A DNA stretch of 64,000 nt. It comes from Paenibacillus gyeongsangnamensis (lineage in GTDB: Bacteria > Bacillota > Bacilli > Paenibacillales > NBRC-103111). The stretch is from NCBI RefSeq assembly GCF_027533625.1, contig NZ_JAQAGZ010000021.1, forward strand, positions 104,624 through 168,623, in the 5' to 3' direction. A program made the position numbers and the translations under genes. The notes under the pieces are model-generated. The model worked only from the letters and a program-made list of their open reading frames with translations. It was not told where the DNA came from and made no database searches. Of this stretch, positions 1-8,298 are shown in pieces; the first letter of the stretch is position 1; each line of letters opens with the position of its first letter.

Positions 1-43
1 TCAGCCAATAATACCCTGGGAAATGTTTTTGCTCCACAACCAC
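1..43 (-). mobile_element. Terminal end of an IS6-family element (remnant)
   Basis: Read on the minus strand this stretch begins GGTTGTGGAGCAAAAACA. It closely resembles the outer end next to the IS6-type transposase fragment near 25142-25190, which begins GGTTGTGGTGCAAAAATA. GGTTnTGnTGCAAA ends are typical of IS6/IS240-like elements. The rest of the element lies outside the window, so it is unknown whether it is complete. Confidence 0.5.
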
Positions 44-124
44 TGAGGCTTATGTCATTTCATCTCATTTTAATGTTCATGCACTATATTGTATAAATAT
101 ATTGCGATGAAAGAAGGGTTTGTC

Positions 125-1252
125 TTGAGTACATATCGCGGTTATACTTACGTTCCAAACAAAGCAGCCCCGACACCGACGCCTGGCCGGAAGCCAAAGC
201 GGCGAAAGCATCGTATTTTCGGATATATCGCGATCATGATGCTCTTGACTTCACTTGGCGGCGTCCTGTGGTTCTATTTCACCGAGTCAGGAACAAACCT
301 TAGGTATACGTTGGCGGATACGTTAATAACAACGCAGCATCGCGATTATGCCAAATATTTGATCGGACAAGACCAATTAAACCGTCGCGTAGATGATTAC
401 CTTAAGAAATTCGATGCCATGGGCCTAGAGAAGGATAATCATAACATTCAAATATCCCCCCTATCCAACAACACGGTACAAGTCGAGCAAGTGACCGGAA
501 AAAAATTCAAAGGATACCTGATGTACGTTCACAATCCGAAGATGATCCGTGTCGTGACTACAAACATCGTAGGACAAGGCGAGCAGATTCTCAGCATGGT
601 GAAACGAACCGGGGCCTTAGCAGGCGTCAACGGAGGCGCCTTCGACGATCCCAATTATGATGGCAACGGGTTCAAGCCGGCAGGGATCGTGATGTCCGGC
701 GGGAAATTGCTCTACAGCGATGTAGGGATGGGGGATCCGGTTAACGTAGTGGGAATCGACCGAAACGGGGTTATGGTGGCCGGACGATATAAGCCTTCCG
801 AATTGCTTCGGATTGGCGTAAAAGACGCGGTAACGTTCCAGCCCAGATTCATAGTGAATGGCAAAGGCCTCGTCAAAAACGAGGCAGATGGCTGGGGTAT
901 CGCTCCACGCACTTGCATGGCACAGTCCAAGGACGGAACCATCATGTTCCTTGTGATCGACGGTAGGCAACCTGGTTACTCCATAGGGGCAACGCTATAT
1001 GATGCTCAGCAGCTGCTGCTGGAGAAAGGCGCTGTCACTGCAGCTAATTTGGATGGGGGCTCCTCCTCCGTGCTCGTCAAGGATAATCAATTGGTTAATC
1101 GCTCTTCCAGTTCTTACGGCATGAGATACCTGCCTACGGCCTTTCTTGTATTCGATCATCCCGATCAGGTAGAAGTGCCTAATGTTTGGGCCGGAATAGA
1201 TATGAATCATTTCAATTCTTCAGTCAAGCCGTTTGCAAAAAATTCGAAATGA
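125..1252 (+). CDS. Phosphodiester glycosidase (NAGPA-domain) family protein, membrane anchored
   Basis: The product has a basic cytoplasmic N-terminus rich in K/R/P, one transmembrane segment (about residues 33-52) and an extracellular domain. That domain carries hallmarks of the NAGPA / exopolysaccharide phosphodiester glycosidase family: GVNGGAFDD, GIVMSGGKLLY, an IDGRQPG segment and the signature NLDGGSSSVLV. Such enzymes are thought to cleave phosphodiester-linked sugars in cell-envelope polymers. I prefer the TTG at 125 because AGAAGGG sits 6 bases upstream. An ATG at 107 and a TTG at 89 are in frame but have no ribosome binding site. It stands alone and no partner genes are adjacent. 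Confidence 0.8.
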   Translation: MSTYRGYTYVPNKAAPTPTPGRKPKRRKHRIFGYIAIMMLLTSLGGVLWFYFTESGTNLRYTLADTLITTQHRDYAKYLIGQDQLNRRVDDYLKKFDAMGLEKDNHNIQISPLSNNTVQVEQVTGKKFKGYLMYVHNPKMIRVVTTNIVGQGEQILSMVKRTGALAGVNGGAFDDPNYDGNGFKPAGIVMSGGKLLYSDVGMGDPVNVVGIDRNGVMVAGRYKPSELLRIGVKDAVTFQPRFIVNGKGLVKNEADGWGIAPRTCMAQSKDGTIMFLVIDGRQPGYSIGATLYDAQQLLLEKGAVTAANLDGGSSSVLVKDNQLVNRSSSSYGMRYLPTAFLVFDHPDQVEVPNVWAGIDMNHFNSSVKPFAKNSK

Positions 1253-1550
1253 TCTAGAAGACGAAGGTGATTCTCCCGGCATTATCATCCTCGTCTCACT
1301 TCCCCAGCATGTAAACCTATGATCAAATGTAGGTGCTTTATGCAAATGTCCCATCTAAACCAGAAGGATCCGCCGCGCAGGATCCTCTTTGACTTCTACA
1401 CCAATTCAAGGTTTATGTATTTATGTCTAAACGAACAGCTTCGCTCCTACGACATCTTCCTTCTTTTCATAAGAAATTTCGATGATAATTTTATTTAGAG
1501 CAAACCGATTTTGTTCTTGCATCGTAACCTATTAAAAGGAGGCAATTAAT
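1253..1550. other. Intergenic stretch without a recognisable gene
   Basis: No coding sequence was recognised in about 300 bases. There is a short hairpin near 1367-1390 (AGGATCC / GGATCCT around an 8-base loop) followed by CTTTGACTT. It could be a weak terminator for the glycosidase gene. Confidence 0.4.
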
Positions 1551-1652
1551 CTTAGACTGTTTGACTACAGCGGCATTTTTTTCGGTCTAATGATGAACTT
1601 CATGTACATATTTGCCGGTAACATCCGCAAACCTTATTCAGAGGGCTTTTGA
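1551..1652 (+). pseudogene. Possible DoxX-like membrane protein remnant without a start codon
   Basis: A 33-codon open frame encodes a hydrophobic peptide (FFGLMMNFMYIFAGNI near its middle) resembling part of a DoxX-family membrane protein. A strong AAAAGGAGG lies 8 bases upstream, but the codon at the expected start position is CTT. The frame stops early at 1650-1652. This fits a gene scrap with a decayed start. The family assignment is weak. Confidence 0.3.
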
Positions 1653-1676
1653 AGCCTACACGTTTTAGCCACAACA

Positions 1677-1709
1677 AGAAGAGACCCACAGCAATCGGCT
1701 GCGAGTCTA
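1677..1709 (-). terminator. Hairpin downstream of beta-lactamase-like remnant
   Basis: On the minus strand GACTCGCAGC pairs imperfectly with GCTGTGGGTC around a 5-base loop and is followed by TCTTCTTG. It lies about 20 bases past the stop of the serine hydrolase remnant, so it was probably its terminator. Confidence 0.5.
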
Positions 1710-1728
1710 ATTATGCTTAACCTTTCCT

Positions 1729-2038
1729 TTATTCCAACGCTCCATAAATAATTGCCTGCAAACGGGTATGAATGTAAGGCTCAAGACTCGGCAGTATCTG
1801 CTGCATATACACGACGGACAATTGTTCCTTCGGATCGATTAACACCCATGACCCGGCTAGACTGGCCCAGCCAAATTCGCCTATCGAACCATTGATGCCT
1901 CCATCTGCAGGATCCAACATGACGCGGACCCCTAAACCATAACCATATCCACTCATATGCGGCCAATTAAAATCTTTGAGCTGCTGTGATCCTAAATGAT
2001 TAGTTCCCATCAATTTTACAAAAATCCTACGAACATTC
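1729..2038 (-). pseudogene. Class C beta-lactamase-like serine hydrolase, C-terminal fragment
   Basis: Only the last ~95 to 100 residues remain. The motifs GYGYGLGVRVM, GSIGEFGWASLAGSW, LIDPKEQLSVVYMQQ and the ending LQAIIYGALE are typical of the C-terminal part of the beta-lactamase / penicillin-binding-protein-like hydrolase family. The SxxK and YxN active-site regions are absent. The fragment starts where a transposase-like scrap begins (about 2039), so the 5' part was lost by rearrangement. It has a normal stop and a terminator-like hairpin. Confidence 0.75.
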
Positions 2039-2128
2039 CTATACTACCCTTGATACAACTGGGTTTCTCCTGTTCGCATTTTGTTCTGTTTTGATTATTT
2101 TGGGCACTTGGTGTTGAGGTTTTTCACC
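2039..2128 (-). mobile_element. Transposase-like C-terminal scrap, copy A of a dispersed repeat
   Basis: A 29-residue open frame starting GEKPQHQVPKIIK and ending at a stop is closely similar in DNA and protein to the scrap at 14752-14847 (GEKPQHQVTKIIK). Both are just tail ends. The pattern suggests the C-terminus of an IS transposase, possibly IS21 IstA-like, but I cannot identify the family firmly. Confidence 0.4.
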
Positions 2129-2196
2129 ATACCAATCTAACAATCAATATGGACGAAAACTGAACTTGGTGTGTACTTATTCTATTAGTTCCATCC

Positions 2197-3186
2197 TTAT
2201 TCAGCCATTAAGCATTGCTCTAGTTTATTAATTATATATTGCGAAAAGATGTCGCCTCGCTGCAGCTCTTCCGACTTTAAATAACCTGTCAACAAACGGT
2301 CATACAAATAAACCGGAACTTTAACCGGGGCTTGGTTGTAGACGAGCACAAACTGCTTGTGATCGAACTGTTCATCGATCCATTCGGGAAGATGCACATC
2401 CGAATGCGAAGGACCGGTCTCCGAGAAAAAGACTCGCTCCGCATTATCATGCATAATAGCCTGAATCTGCTCCTGTTCTAAATCTAACCGCAATTGTGAA
2501 AGCCACTCTCTACATTGCATCATCGATTCGTTGCGGGAGTATATGACTGGGAATTCGCTGCCCCACATCACCCTCTCGATTCCGGCATGCTTCAATACGT
2601 AGTGGATCCACGGAATAAAATCATGGTGAGGGTACGGAAGTCTGCTCCCCAAGCCGCCGTGTCTAGAAAATATAACATAGAACCGCGGATGTGACAGAAG
2701 CTCTTTCACAAACGGATTCTTACTCAGCTCCTCCATCTGCGTTTCGGTCACCAACAGATGTGGCGCCGCGATCCGGCCGTTTGGAAAGCGTGCAAGCCAG
2801 TTCAAATAGATCTCTGTCACGTCCGAGTTGCCAAACGGATTAATGGCAAAGATCCATCTGCCCGCATCCCCAAGCCGCTCCAAAATACGCGGATTGCTCT
2901 TGACCTCCTCCGGTTCCATTCTCAAGCCCGATACACCGGCTCGAAGCTGCAAATCGACTAATGCTTCGCGCTCCGACGGACTCCCGCCGAACGGAATGCC
3001 GATGCCCCTCAGTATGTCCGGGAACATGCGGATCCCGTTAAACAGGTTTTTAAAATCGGGTACTGTCTTGGCTAGGACCAGAACGGATTTGCTGATCCCG
3101 TAACGTTTCATGTTATCCAGGGCATCATTCAAGGTGCCGTACCGTGGCGACCCGACGTGGGAGTAAGCATCGATAACCCGCTCCAT
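2197..3186 (-). CDS. Amidohydrolase-2 family TIM-barrel hydrolase
   Basis: This 329-residue protein belongs to the amidohydrolase_2 (PF04909) fold: an N-terminal DAYSHVG strand, a central AAPHLL segment, and GIERVMWGSEFPVIY near residue 215. Members hydrolyse or decarboxylate cyclic acids and lactones using one metal. Two usual ligand positions are altered: HxH reads YSH, and the C-terminal GSDxP reads GSEFP, so metal binding may differ. AGGAGG lies upstream of the ATG. It is the last gene of catabolic locus 1, 83 bases after the GHL6-type enzyme. A degenerate fragment of a close paralogue lies at 24561-24795. The substrate is unknown. Confidence 0.8.
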   Translation of the reverse strand: MERVIDAYSHVGSPRYGTLNDALDNMKRYGISKSVLVLAKTVPDFKNLFNGIRMFPDILRGIGIPFGGSPSEREALVDLQLRAGVSGLRMEPEEVKSNPRILERLGDAGRWIFAINPFGNSDVTEIYLNWLARFPNGRIAAPHLLVTETQMEELSKNPFVKELLSHPRFYVIFSRHGGLGSRLPYPHHDFIPWIHYVLKHAGIERVMWGSEFPVIYSRNESMMQCREWLSQLRLDLEQEQIQAIMHDNAERVFFSETGPSHSDVHLPEWIDEQFDHKQFVLVYNQAPVKVPVYLYDRLLTGYLKSEELQRGDIFSQYIINKLEQCLMAE

Positions 3187-3234
3187 ACTCTACTTGCCTC
3201 CTATACTCTAAAGTTCAGCTGAAAAGCGTGATGC

Positions 3235-3258
3235 GGGGGCAACGTATTCGATGCCCCC
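3235..3258 (-). other. Intergenic hairpin between GH gene and amidohydrolase
   Basis: GGGGGCA and TGCCCCC form a perfect 7-bp stem with a 10-base loop between the two genes. No U-tract follows on the minus strand. It is more likely an mRNA-stabilising or processing hairpin than a terminator. Confidence 0.5.
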
Positions 3259-3269
3259 ACCCATATCCG

Positions 3270-5408
3270 TTACTCGAGAACGACCAACTCGTGGTTTATG
3301 ACCGAATCCACCTGAATCGTAGCCCATGCATTTTCTACCACAAGCTTAGCCTCGATGCCGGAAACTCTTAATAATGCGCGATTCGGCATAGTCTCCCTTG
3401 TGTAAAATGATATCTTCAATGGACCAACCGGTATAAATTCCTCAACAAACCCCGGGCTTTGGTTGGTGCCGGTCAAATTCACTATATGCAGGATGAATTT
3501 CCCTCCCTGCTTGAACAGCTTGCAATCCAAATACCCGGGACCTTCAATTTTGACTGGAAGATTGTCGTTCATGGCCCATCTCACCGCGCTAGCCAGCAAA
3601 TCTCCCAAATCCGGAAGATGCGTTCGTCCATACGCCCTGTCCACATCTCCGGCAAAATAAAAAATACGTCCGCCAGAAGCGTGCTCACCGGCTAACATAA
3701 CCGGAATATCCGTGTTTGGAACCCTGACCCAGCTGAATTCCGGCGGATAGATCGGGTACGCCGGGATGTAGGTGGCAATTGGACTAAGCTTTCCGTCACA
3801 TTCGACCCGACGGACCGATCCACCAAAGGGCAGCGTCGCGGTATCTTCAAAGCCGGCTATGACCGGGTGGCGATCCTGCGGCAGCCGGAAATAGTTGTGG
3901 GTTTCGAAAACCTCCCAATTCGGGTTCGACTTGCCCTCCGTGCCGGCAACCTCGTGCAAGTGTCGGATGCCCGTCAGCCCCTCCAGCGGGAATTTCTCGC
4001 GGTGCTCGCCCCATTCATTTAACGTAGCCGTCTTGCTGGTGAACAGCAGATTGCCGCCCGACTCGACAAATCGCTGCACGGCCTCGCATTGGGCATCCGT
4101 CATGGCCGCCAAATCCGGCAAAATCAGCAGGCTTAAGTTTGCCGCTTCCCGGTCGATATGGTCGGCATGTACGGGAATGAACGGGATTCTGGCCCGCGTC
4201 ATCGCCCGAACAAAGCCATGCCACGGCAGCGAAACTTTCTCCTCCACGTCATCGCGTCCGTAAAATTCGGTGTTCTCCTGGGACCATACCAAGCCGATGT
4301 TCGCCACAGGCAGCCGGTCGTATAAATAAATTTCGTTCTGCTCGTGCCACTGCATGACCGGAGGGGCATTTTTGAATTGGCGCCGGTCCTCCTGAACAGC
4401 CCCGACATGGTGATACCATGGGGAAATCCCGCCGGCAATGCCGTCAAGCATCCACAGCTGGGTTTCCTTCGCGGGGTTGCTGCCTTGCCGAAATGTGCGC
4501 ACACCCCGAATATAATTGGACATACTCTCGGGAATAACGGTGTCCCATCCCGCCAAACCATGCAGCAGAAATCCGTTCAGACTGTTCTGCTCGAAGCCGG
4601 TTCTCGTCTCCCTTGACTGGTGGTCGCACATCATGATTTTGGACCGCCGGCCGATTTCTTTCAAATCGCAGAAGTTCGTATGCGGTCTGAACGGGTCGGC
4701 GTTAAACATGCCTAACCAATAGCAATCCGACCCGCCGAAACGTGTGGTGGTTTCATTGAACAAATCCCAGTTTTCGATGCGGCACGAATAGCTCCATTTG
4801 ATCCATTGGCGGTAAACCGGATCGTTATAATCGGAGGAAATCGGCAGGTCCAAGCCTGCATCAGCTTTAAATTTAGCCTTACAGTAGCTGCAATGGCAAA
4901 TCACCTTGCGCGAAGCTCCCGTCCAGCTATTGTCGGTAAATCCTTCCGGACGGTATTTCTCTATAATCTCTTTAAGCACTTCAGGAATGAATTCCTTGTA
5001 GTACGGACTGTTCACACAGGAGAAGTACCGGCCGTTCGACATGAGCGGTTCGCCTTGGGCGTTTACCACGAACCAGTCCGGATGCTGGTCGAAAAACTCC
5101 TTGGTCGCCCGATTGATATCCATTCTGGCTAATACGATCAGTCCGGCTTTTCGGGCTTCTTCTGCGAATTCACCGAACAAATCGCGGTCGCCGAGGCCCT
5201 CGGCGCGATATTGCATCTCCAGCTTGCTCGGATAATAAGCTACAATGCCGCCCGCATTAATAATGACGCCCTGAATCTTCGTTTCTTTCCAATATTGTTT
5301 CCAAAACTCTTTGTCCCAGTTGGTAGGATCCATCTCGGTCAGGTTGGTTTGCCCCCAGCGCACCGCACGGCGATACCAAGGAAGGTTCGTTTGTTTTTGT
5401 TCGATCAT
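3270..5408 (-). CDS. Glycoside hydrolase-like protein (GHL6-type barrel plus beta-galactosidase trimerisation domain)
   Basis: The 712-residue protein starts with a TIM-barrel resembling hypothetical glycosyl hydrolase 6 (WDKEFWKQYWKETKIQG, GEFAEEARKAGLIVLARMD, FFDQHPDWFVVNAQG, EGFTDNSW). A CHCSYCKAKF cluster near residue 170 recalls the metal-binding Cys region seen in GH42-type enzymes. From about residue 375 a beta-galactosidase trimerisation-like (glutamine-amidotransferase fold) domain follows (VANIGLVWSQEN, LLILPDLAAMTD, GGNLLFTSKT). There is no signal peptide, so it should act on imported oligosaccharides. AAAGGA precedes the ATG. It sits between the Gfo/Idh oxidoreductase and the amidohydrolase in locus 1. 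Glycosidase activity is inferred from fold only. Confidence 0.75.
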   Translation of the reverse strand: MIEQKQTNLPWYRRAVRWGQTNLTEMDPTNWDKEFWKQYWKETKIQGVIINAGGIVAYYPSKLEMQYRAEGLGDRDLFGEFAEEARKAGLIVLARMDINRATKEFFDQHPDWFVVNAQGEPLMSNGRYFSCVNSPYYKEFIPEVLKEIIEKYRPEGFTDNSWTGASRKVICHCSYCKAKFKADAGLDLPISSDYNDPVYRQWIKWSYSCRIENWDLFNETTTRFGGSDCYWLGMFNADPFRPHTNFCDLKEIGRRSKIMMCDHQSRETRTGFEQNSLNGFLLHGLAGWDTVIPESMSNYIRGVRTFRQGSNPAKETQLWMLDGIAGGISPWYHHVGAVQEDRRQFKNAPPVMQWHEQNEIYLYDRLPVANIGLVWSQENTEFYGRDDVEEKVSLPWHGFVRAMTRARIPFIPVHADHIDREAANLSLLILPDLAAMTDAQCEAVQRFVESGGNLLFTSKTATLNEWGEHREKFPLEGLTGIRHLHEVAGTEGKSNPNWEVFETHNYFRLPQDRHPVIAGFEDTATLPFGGSVRRVECDGKLSPIATYIPAYPIYPPEFSWVRVPNTDIPVMLAGEHASGGRIFYFAGDVDRAYGRTHLPDLGDLLASAVRWAMNDNLPVKIEGPGYLDCKLFKQGGKFILHIVNLTGTNQSPGFVEEFIPVGPLKISFYTRETMPNRALLRVSGIEAKLVVENAWATIQVDSVINHELVVLE

Positions 5409-5450
5409 TGTTTTTCATCCTTTACCTGATTATTAATAGCTCTTCATTTC

Positions 5451-6440
5451 TCACAATTTGTCTCTCTCCATGCCCGCCAGTTCGCATAAACGTTCCACTA
5501 GTTCCAAGGTTTTGATCGTGTCCCCCATATGCAAGGTCGGCTTCTGTCCGCTAGAGATGCATTGAACCAGATGCTCGAACATATTCTCGAAGCCGTAGAA
5601 CGTGAAATTGTTCAGCTGGGCGAAATTGGGAGTCCACACCAATGTATCCCCGCCTTCAATGAAGCTCATTTCATCCAACGTTTCCCTCTTTGGCGCAGGT
5701 CGATTGTATTGTACCGACCTGATATTGTCGACGATGACATTGCGTAAGTGTCCTGTAACTTCTACGCGTTCCATAGGATACTCTCCACACTGAAGCGAGC
5801 TCGTCTGGATGACCCCAATACATCCGCCCTCCGACCGGAACGAAATGTTGTAGCCAAATCTTCTGGGGTCCACATAGATCCGTTCAGCGTGGAGAAGTAT
5901 AATATCCCCTAGCAAATACCTTGCCACGTCCAGATGATGCACAGCATGATTCCAAATAAAGATTTCCTCCGATTCGTATGCCGATGCATGATATTTGGCC
6001 AAGTACATGGTGGGCCTTCCAAATTCAGGACCCGCGACCACATTTTTCGCCATCACATAAGAAGGAGTAAACCTTCTGTTAAGTCGGGCCATGACATAAC
6101 GATGAGTTTGACGCTCAATCTCAACCAGGTCGCGCGCTTGGTTCGAGCTGAGACAAACCGGCCGCTCGGATAGAACATGCGCCCCGGCAAGCAAGCAATC
6201 ACGAGCCACCTCGTGCTGATCCTCATAATTGGGAAAGGAGATAACGAGATCCGGTCTTGTCTGCTCCAGCATTTCCTTATAATCCTCGAATACGTCCGGG
6301 CATTGGTACCTTGCGCGGAAAGCTTCCGCATTCGGTTTGCTGTCGCAAATACCGACCAACGACAGTGGATATCTTTTGGTGCAATCGTAAATAAAATCAT
6401 ACACAAACTTTGAGCATCCTATGATACCAAGCTTCAACAT
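5451..6440 (-). CDS. Gfo/Idh/MocA family NAD(P)-dependent oxidoreductase
   Basis: The N-terminal Rossmann motif is MLKLGIIGCSKFVYDF and the middle contains SERPVCLSSNQARDLV, where the family normally has EKP, followed by RLNRRFTPS. The C-terminal Gfo/Idh domain covers about residues 130-330. These enzymes oxidise sugars, inositols or sugar lactones. I start at the ATG at 6440 (GGAGTGGAG upstream) rather than the longest frame, because the longer start would overlap the permease by 65 bases. It lies in locus 1 directly after the permease pair, which suggests it oxidises the imported sugar. In the usual EKP motif the Lys is replaced by Arg here, which could affect activity. Confidence 0.8.
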   Translation of the reverse strand: MLKLGIIGCSKFVYDFIYDCTKRYPLSLVGICDSKPNAEAFRARYQCPDVFEDYKEMLEQTRPDLVISFPNYEDQHEVARDCLLAGAHVLSERPVCLSSNQARDLVEIERQTHRYVMARLNRRFTPSYVMAKNVVAGPEFGRPTMYLAKYHASAYESEEIFIWNHAVHHLDVARYLLGDIILLHAERIYVDPRRFGYNISFRSEGGCIGVIQTSSLQCGEYPMERVEVTGHLRNVIVDNIRSVQYNRPAPKRETLDEMSFIEGGDTLVWTPNFAQLNNFTFYGFENMFEHLVQCISSGQKPTLHMGDTIKTLELVERLCELAGMERDKL

Positions 6441-6471
6441 TGGAATTTTCTCCACTCCTGACATTACAGAA

Positions 6472-7326
6472 TCAACCTTTGACAGCGCCCGCCACCATGC
6501 CGCTGATGATTTTGTCCTGAAGAAAGCTGTACACAATAATCATCGGGACCACAGCAACCACCACACCCGCGGACATCATGCCGTACTCGACGAAAAATTC
6601 GTTTTTGGCCGAGGCCAGCAAAATCGTCAGCGTACGGAACTTGATGTTGGGGATCATAACCATCGCATACGCATATTCATTCCAGATCGAAACGAACGCC
6701 AAAATGATCACCGTCACGATCCCGTTTCGGCTGATCGGCATAACCACCTTCATCAAAATATCAAACGAGTTGGCTCCATCGATTTTAGCTGATTCGATCA
6801 AGGACGGCGGAATGCTCTGCATGAAGCCTACCAGCAGGAAGATGGCGATAGAAAGCTCGAACGTCGCATAGCAAAGCGTGATCGGATATTGCTTGCCAAA
6901 AAAGCCAAACATCTGATAGTTTTTAAATTCGGCAATCAAAATAGATAACCTTGGAACGATGATTCCGATGACAAAAAACAAATAGATTAGCTGCGCATAC
7001 TTGAATCTGTATTGGGAAAGCAAATATGCCGCCGGAATTGCACATACCAGCATGATGAAAAGGCTTAGCAAGGTAATGGTTAAGGAGTTGTAAAAAGCGA
7101 GAGGAATGCTTGTTGAGAAAATCATCTCGTAGTTTGTGACATAAGAAAAACTTTCCGGAACGATCGCGAATTTCGAAAAAATTTCATCGTTCGTCCTAAA
7201 GGAATTGGAGAACGTCCAGAGCAAAGGGAAAATCGTCACTACAGAGTAGAGCAGCAATATTAAATATTTGCCCGTATTGAGGGTACGCCTTTTGAGTATT
7301 GCGCCTCGCTGGCTTATCAAGGTCAT
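6472..7326 (-). CDS. Carbohydrate ABC transporter permease, MalG-type
   Basis: A 284-residue integral membrane protein with six predicted segments. The EAA loop reads SLIESAKIDGANSFDILMKVVMP and the protein ends PMIIVYSFLQDKIISGMVAGAVKG, the typical CUT1 MalG-type tail. AAGGAGG lies 4 bases before the ATG. It pairs with the MalF-type gene 16 bases upstream and the binding protein at 8299. No ATPase gene is present, so a shared MsmX-like ATPase encoded elsewhere is expected. Confidence 0.92.
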   Translation of the reverse strand: MTLISQRGAILKRRTLNTGKYLILLLYSVVTIFPLLWTFSNSFRTNDEIFSKFAIVPESFSYVTNYEMIFSTSIPLAFYNSLTITLLSLFIMLVCAIPAAYLLSQYRFKYAQLIYLFFVIGIIVPRLSILIAEFKNYQMFGFFGKQYPITLCYATFELSIAIFLLVGFMQSIPPSLIESAKIDGANSFDILMKVVMPISRNGIVTVIILAFVSIWNEYAYAMVMIPNIKFRTLTILLASAKNEFFVEYGMMSAGVVVAVVPMIIVYSFLQDKIISGMVAGAVKG

Positions 7327-7342
7327 CTGCCTCCTTTTCCCC

Positions 7343-8212
7343 TTAATCCCTCGATTTGGTCAGCGCACGGAATATGACGGTAAAGGCTAAGCCAAGGAGG
7401 AAAATGATGACCGCAACCGCAGTGCCGTATCCGTATCGGAGGCCCACAAATGCTTTATCGTACATATAGGTGGCAAGCACATGGGTCGAGCTCCCGGGCC
7501 CTCCGGCGGTAAGAATGTAAACGTAGTCGAAATTTTTGAACGTTCCTGAAACCGTAAGGATAATGCATATTTGGATAATGTTCCATATCATCGGGATCGT
7601 GATTCTGGTCAGCTGCTGCCAGGCATTGGCTCCGTCCATTTTGGCGGACTCATAAATTTCTTCGGATACCGATTGCAGCCCTGAGAGCAAAATAACCATA
7701 TACAGTCCGATACCCTGCCATATCGGCACAGCAATGGCCGCATAGAAAGCGACCTGAGCATCGCCTAACCATACCCGAGCCCAGCCTCCTAGTCCGATGG
7801 CACGAAGCAGCGCGTTAAGAAGCCCGATATCGTTATCATACATAACCGTAAACATAAGGCAGATGGCAGCGGATGACATGACGACGGGAATGAAATAAAC
7901 CGATCTGAAAAACTTGGAGCCTTTCAGTTTGCCCTTCAGCAGGTTGGCTAAAAGCAAAGCGATGATCGTTTGCACAATCCCTTGGATAAGAGCCCACTTT
8001 AAAACTCGGCCGGTGCTTGCATAAAACACCTTGTCGTGGAACATCTCCCAGTAATTTTTCAATCCCAAAAATACCGGCGTATTGATGCCATCCCAGTTAT
8101 ATAAGCTATAAATCACAGTCTGGACAAACGGCAGGATGAAGAAGATGCAATACAACAGCAACGCAGGGATAAGATACATTAAATAGAAAGCTCTAAATTT
8201 CACTACTCCCAT
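7343..8212 (-). CDS. Carbohydrate ABC transporter permease, MalF/UgpA-type
   Basis: A 289-residue CUT1 permease with six membrane segments. The EAA loop is EEIYESAKMDGANAWQQL followed by ITIPM, and the ILTAGGPGSSTHVLATYMYDKAF segment is typical for MalF-type proteins. GAGAGGG precedes the ATG. The gene follows the binding-protein gene after an 86-base gap with a strong hairpin and should form a heterodimer with the 6472-7326 product. Confidence 0.92.
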   Translation of the reverse strand: MGVVKFRAFYLMYLIPALLLYCIFFILPFVQTVIYSLYNWDGINTPVFLGLKNYWEMFHDKVFYASTGRVLKWALIQGIVQTIIALLLANLLKGKLKGSKFFRSVYFIPVVMSSAAICLMFTVMYDNDIGLLNALLRAIGLGGWARVWLGDAQVAFYAAIAVPIWQGIGLYMVILLSGLQSVSEEIYESAKMDGANAWQQLTRITIPMIWNIIQICIILTVSGTFKNFDYVYILTAGGPGSSTHVLATYMYDKAFVGLRYGYGTAVAVIIFLLGLAFTVIFRALTKSRD

Positions 8213-8248
8213 TTTGCCCTCTCTTTTTGAATCAGAATAAATTAAGAA

Positions 8249-8285
8249 GGCGCGGCGATGTAAAGCGCCAATGAATCACCGCGCC
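8249..8285 (-). other. Hairpin between binding-protein and permease genes
   Basis: GGCGCGGCGAT and ATCACCGCGCC form an imperfect 10-bp GC-rich stem. No U-tract follows. Stem-loops at this position commonly stabilise the binding-protein mRNA and give it higher expression than the permeases; that role is inferred here. Confidence 0.55.
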
Positions 8286-8298
8286 GATACATCTTCCT

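Noticed and set aside
2758..3103. Overlapping plus-strand frames opposite the first amidohydrolase
   Set aside because: Shadows of the minus-strand gene.
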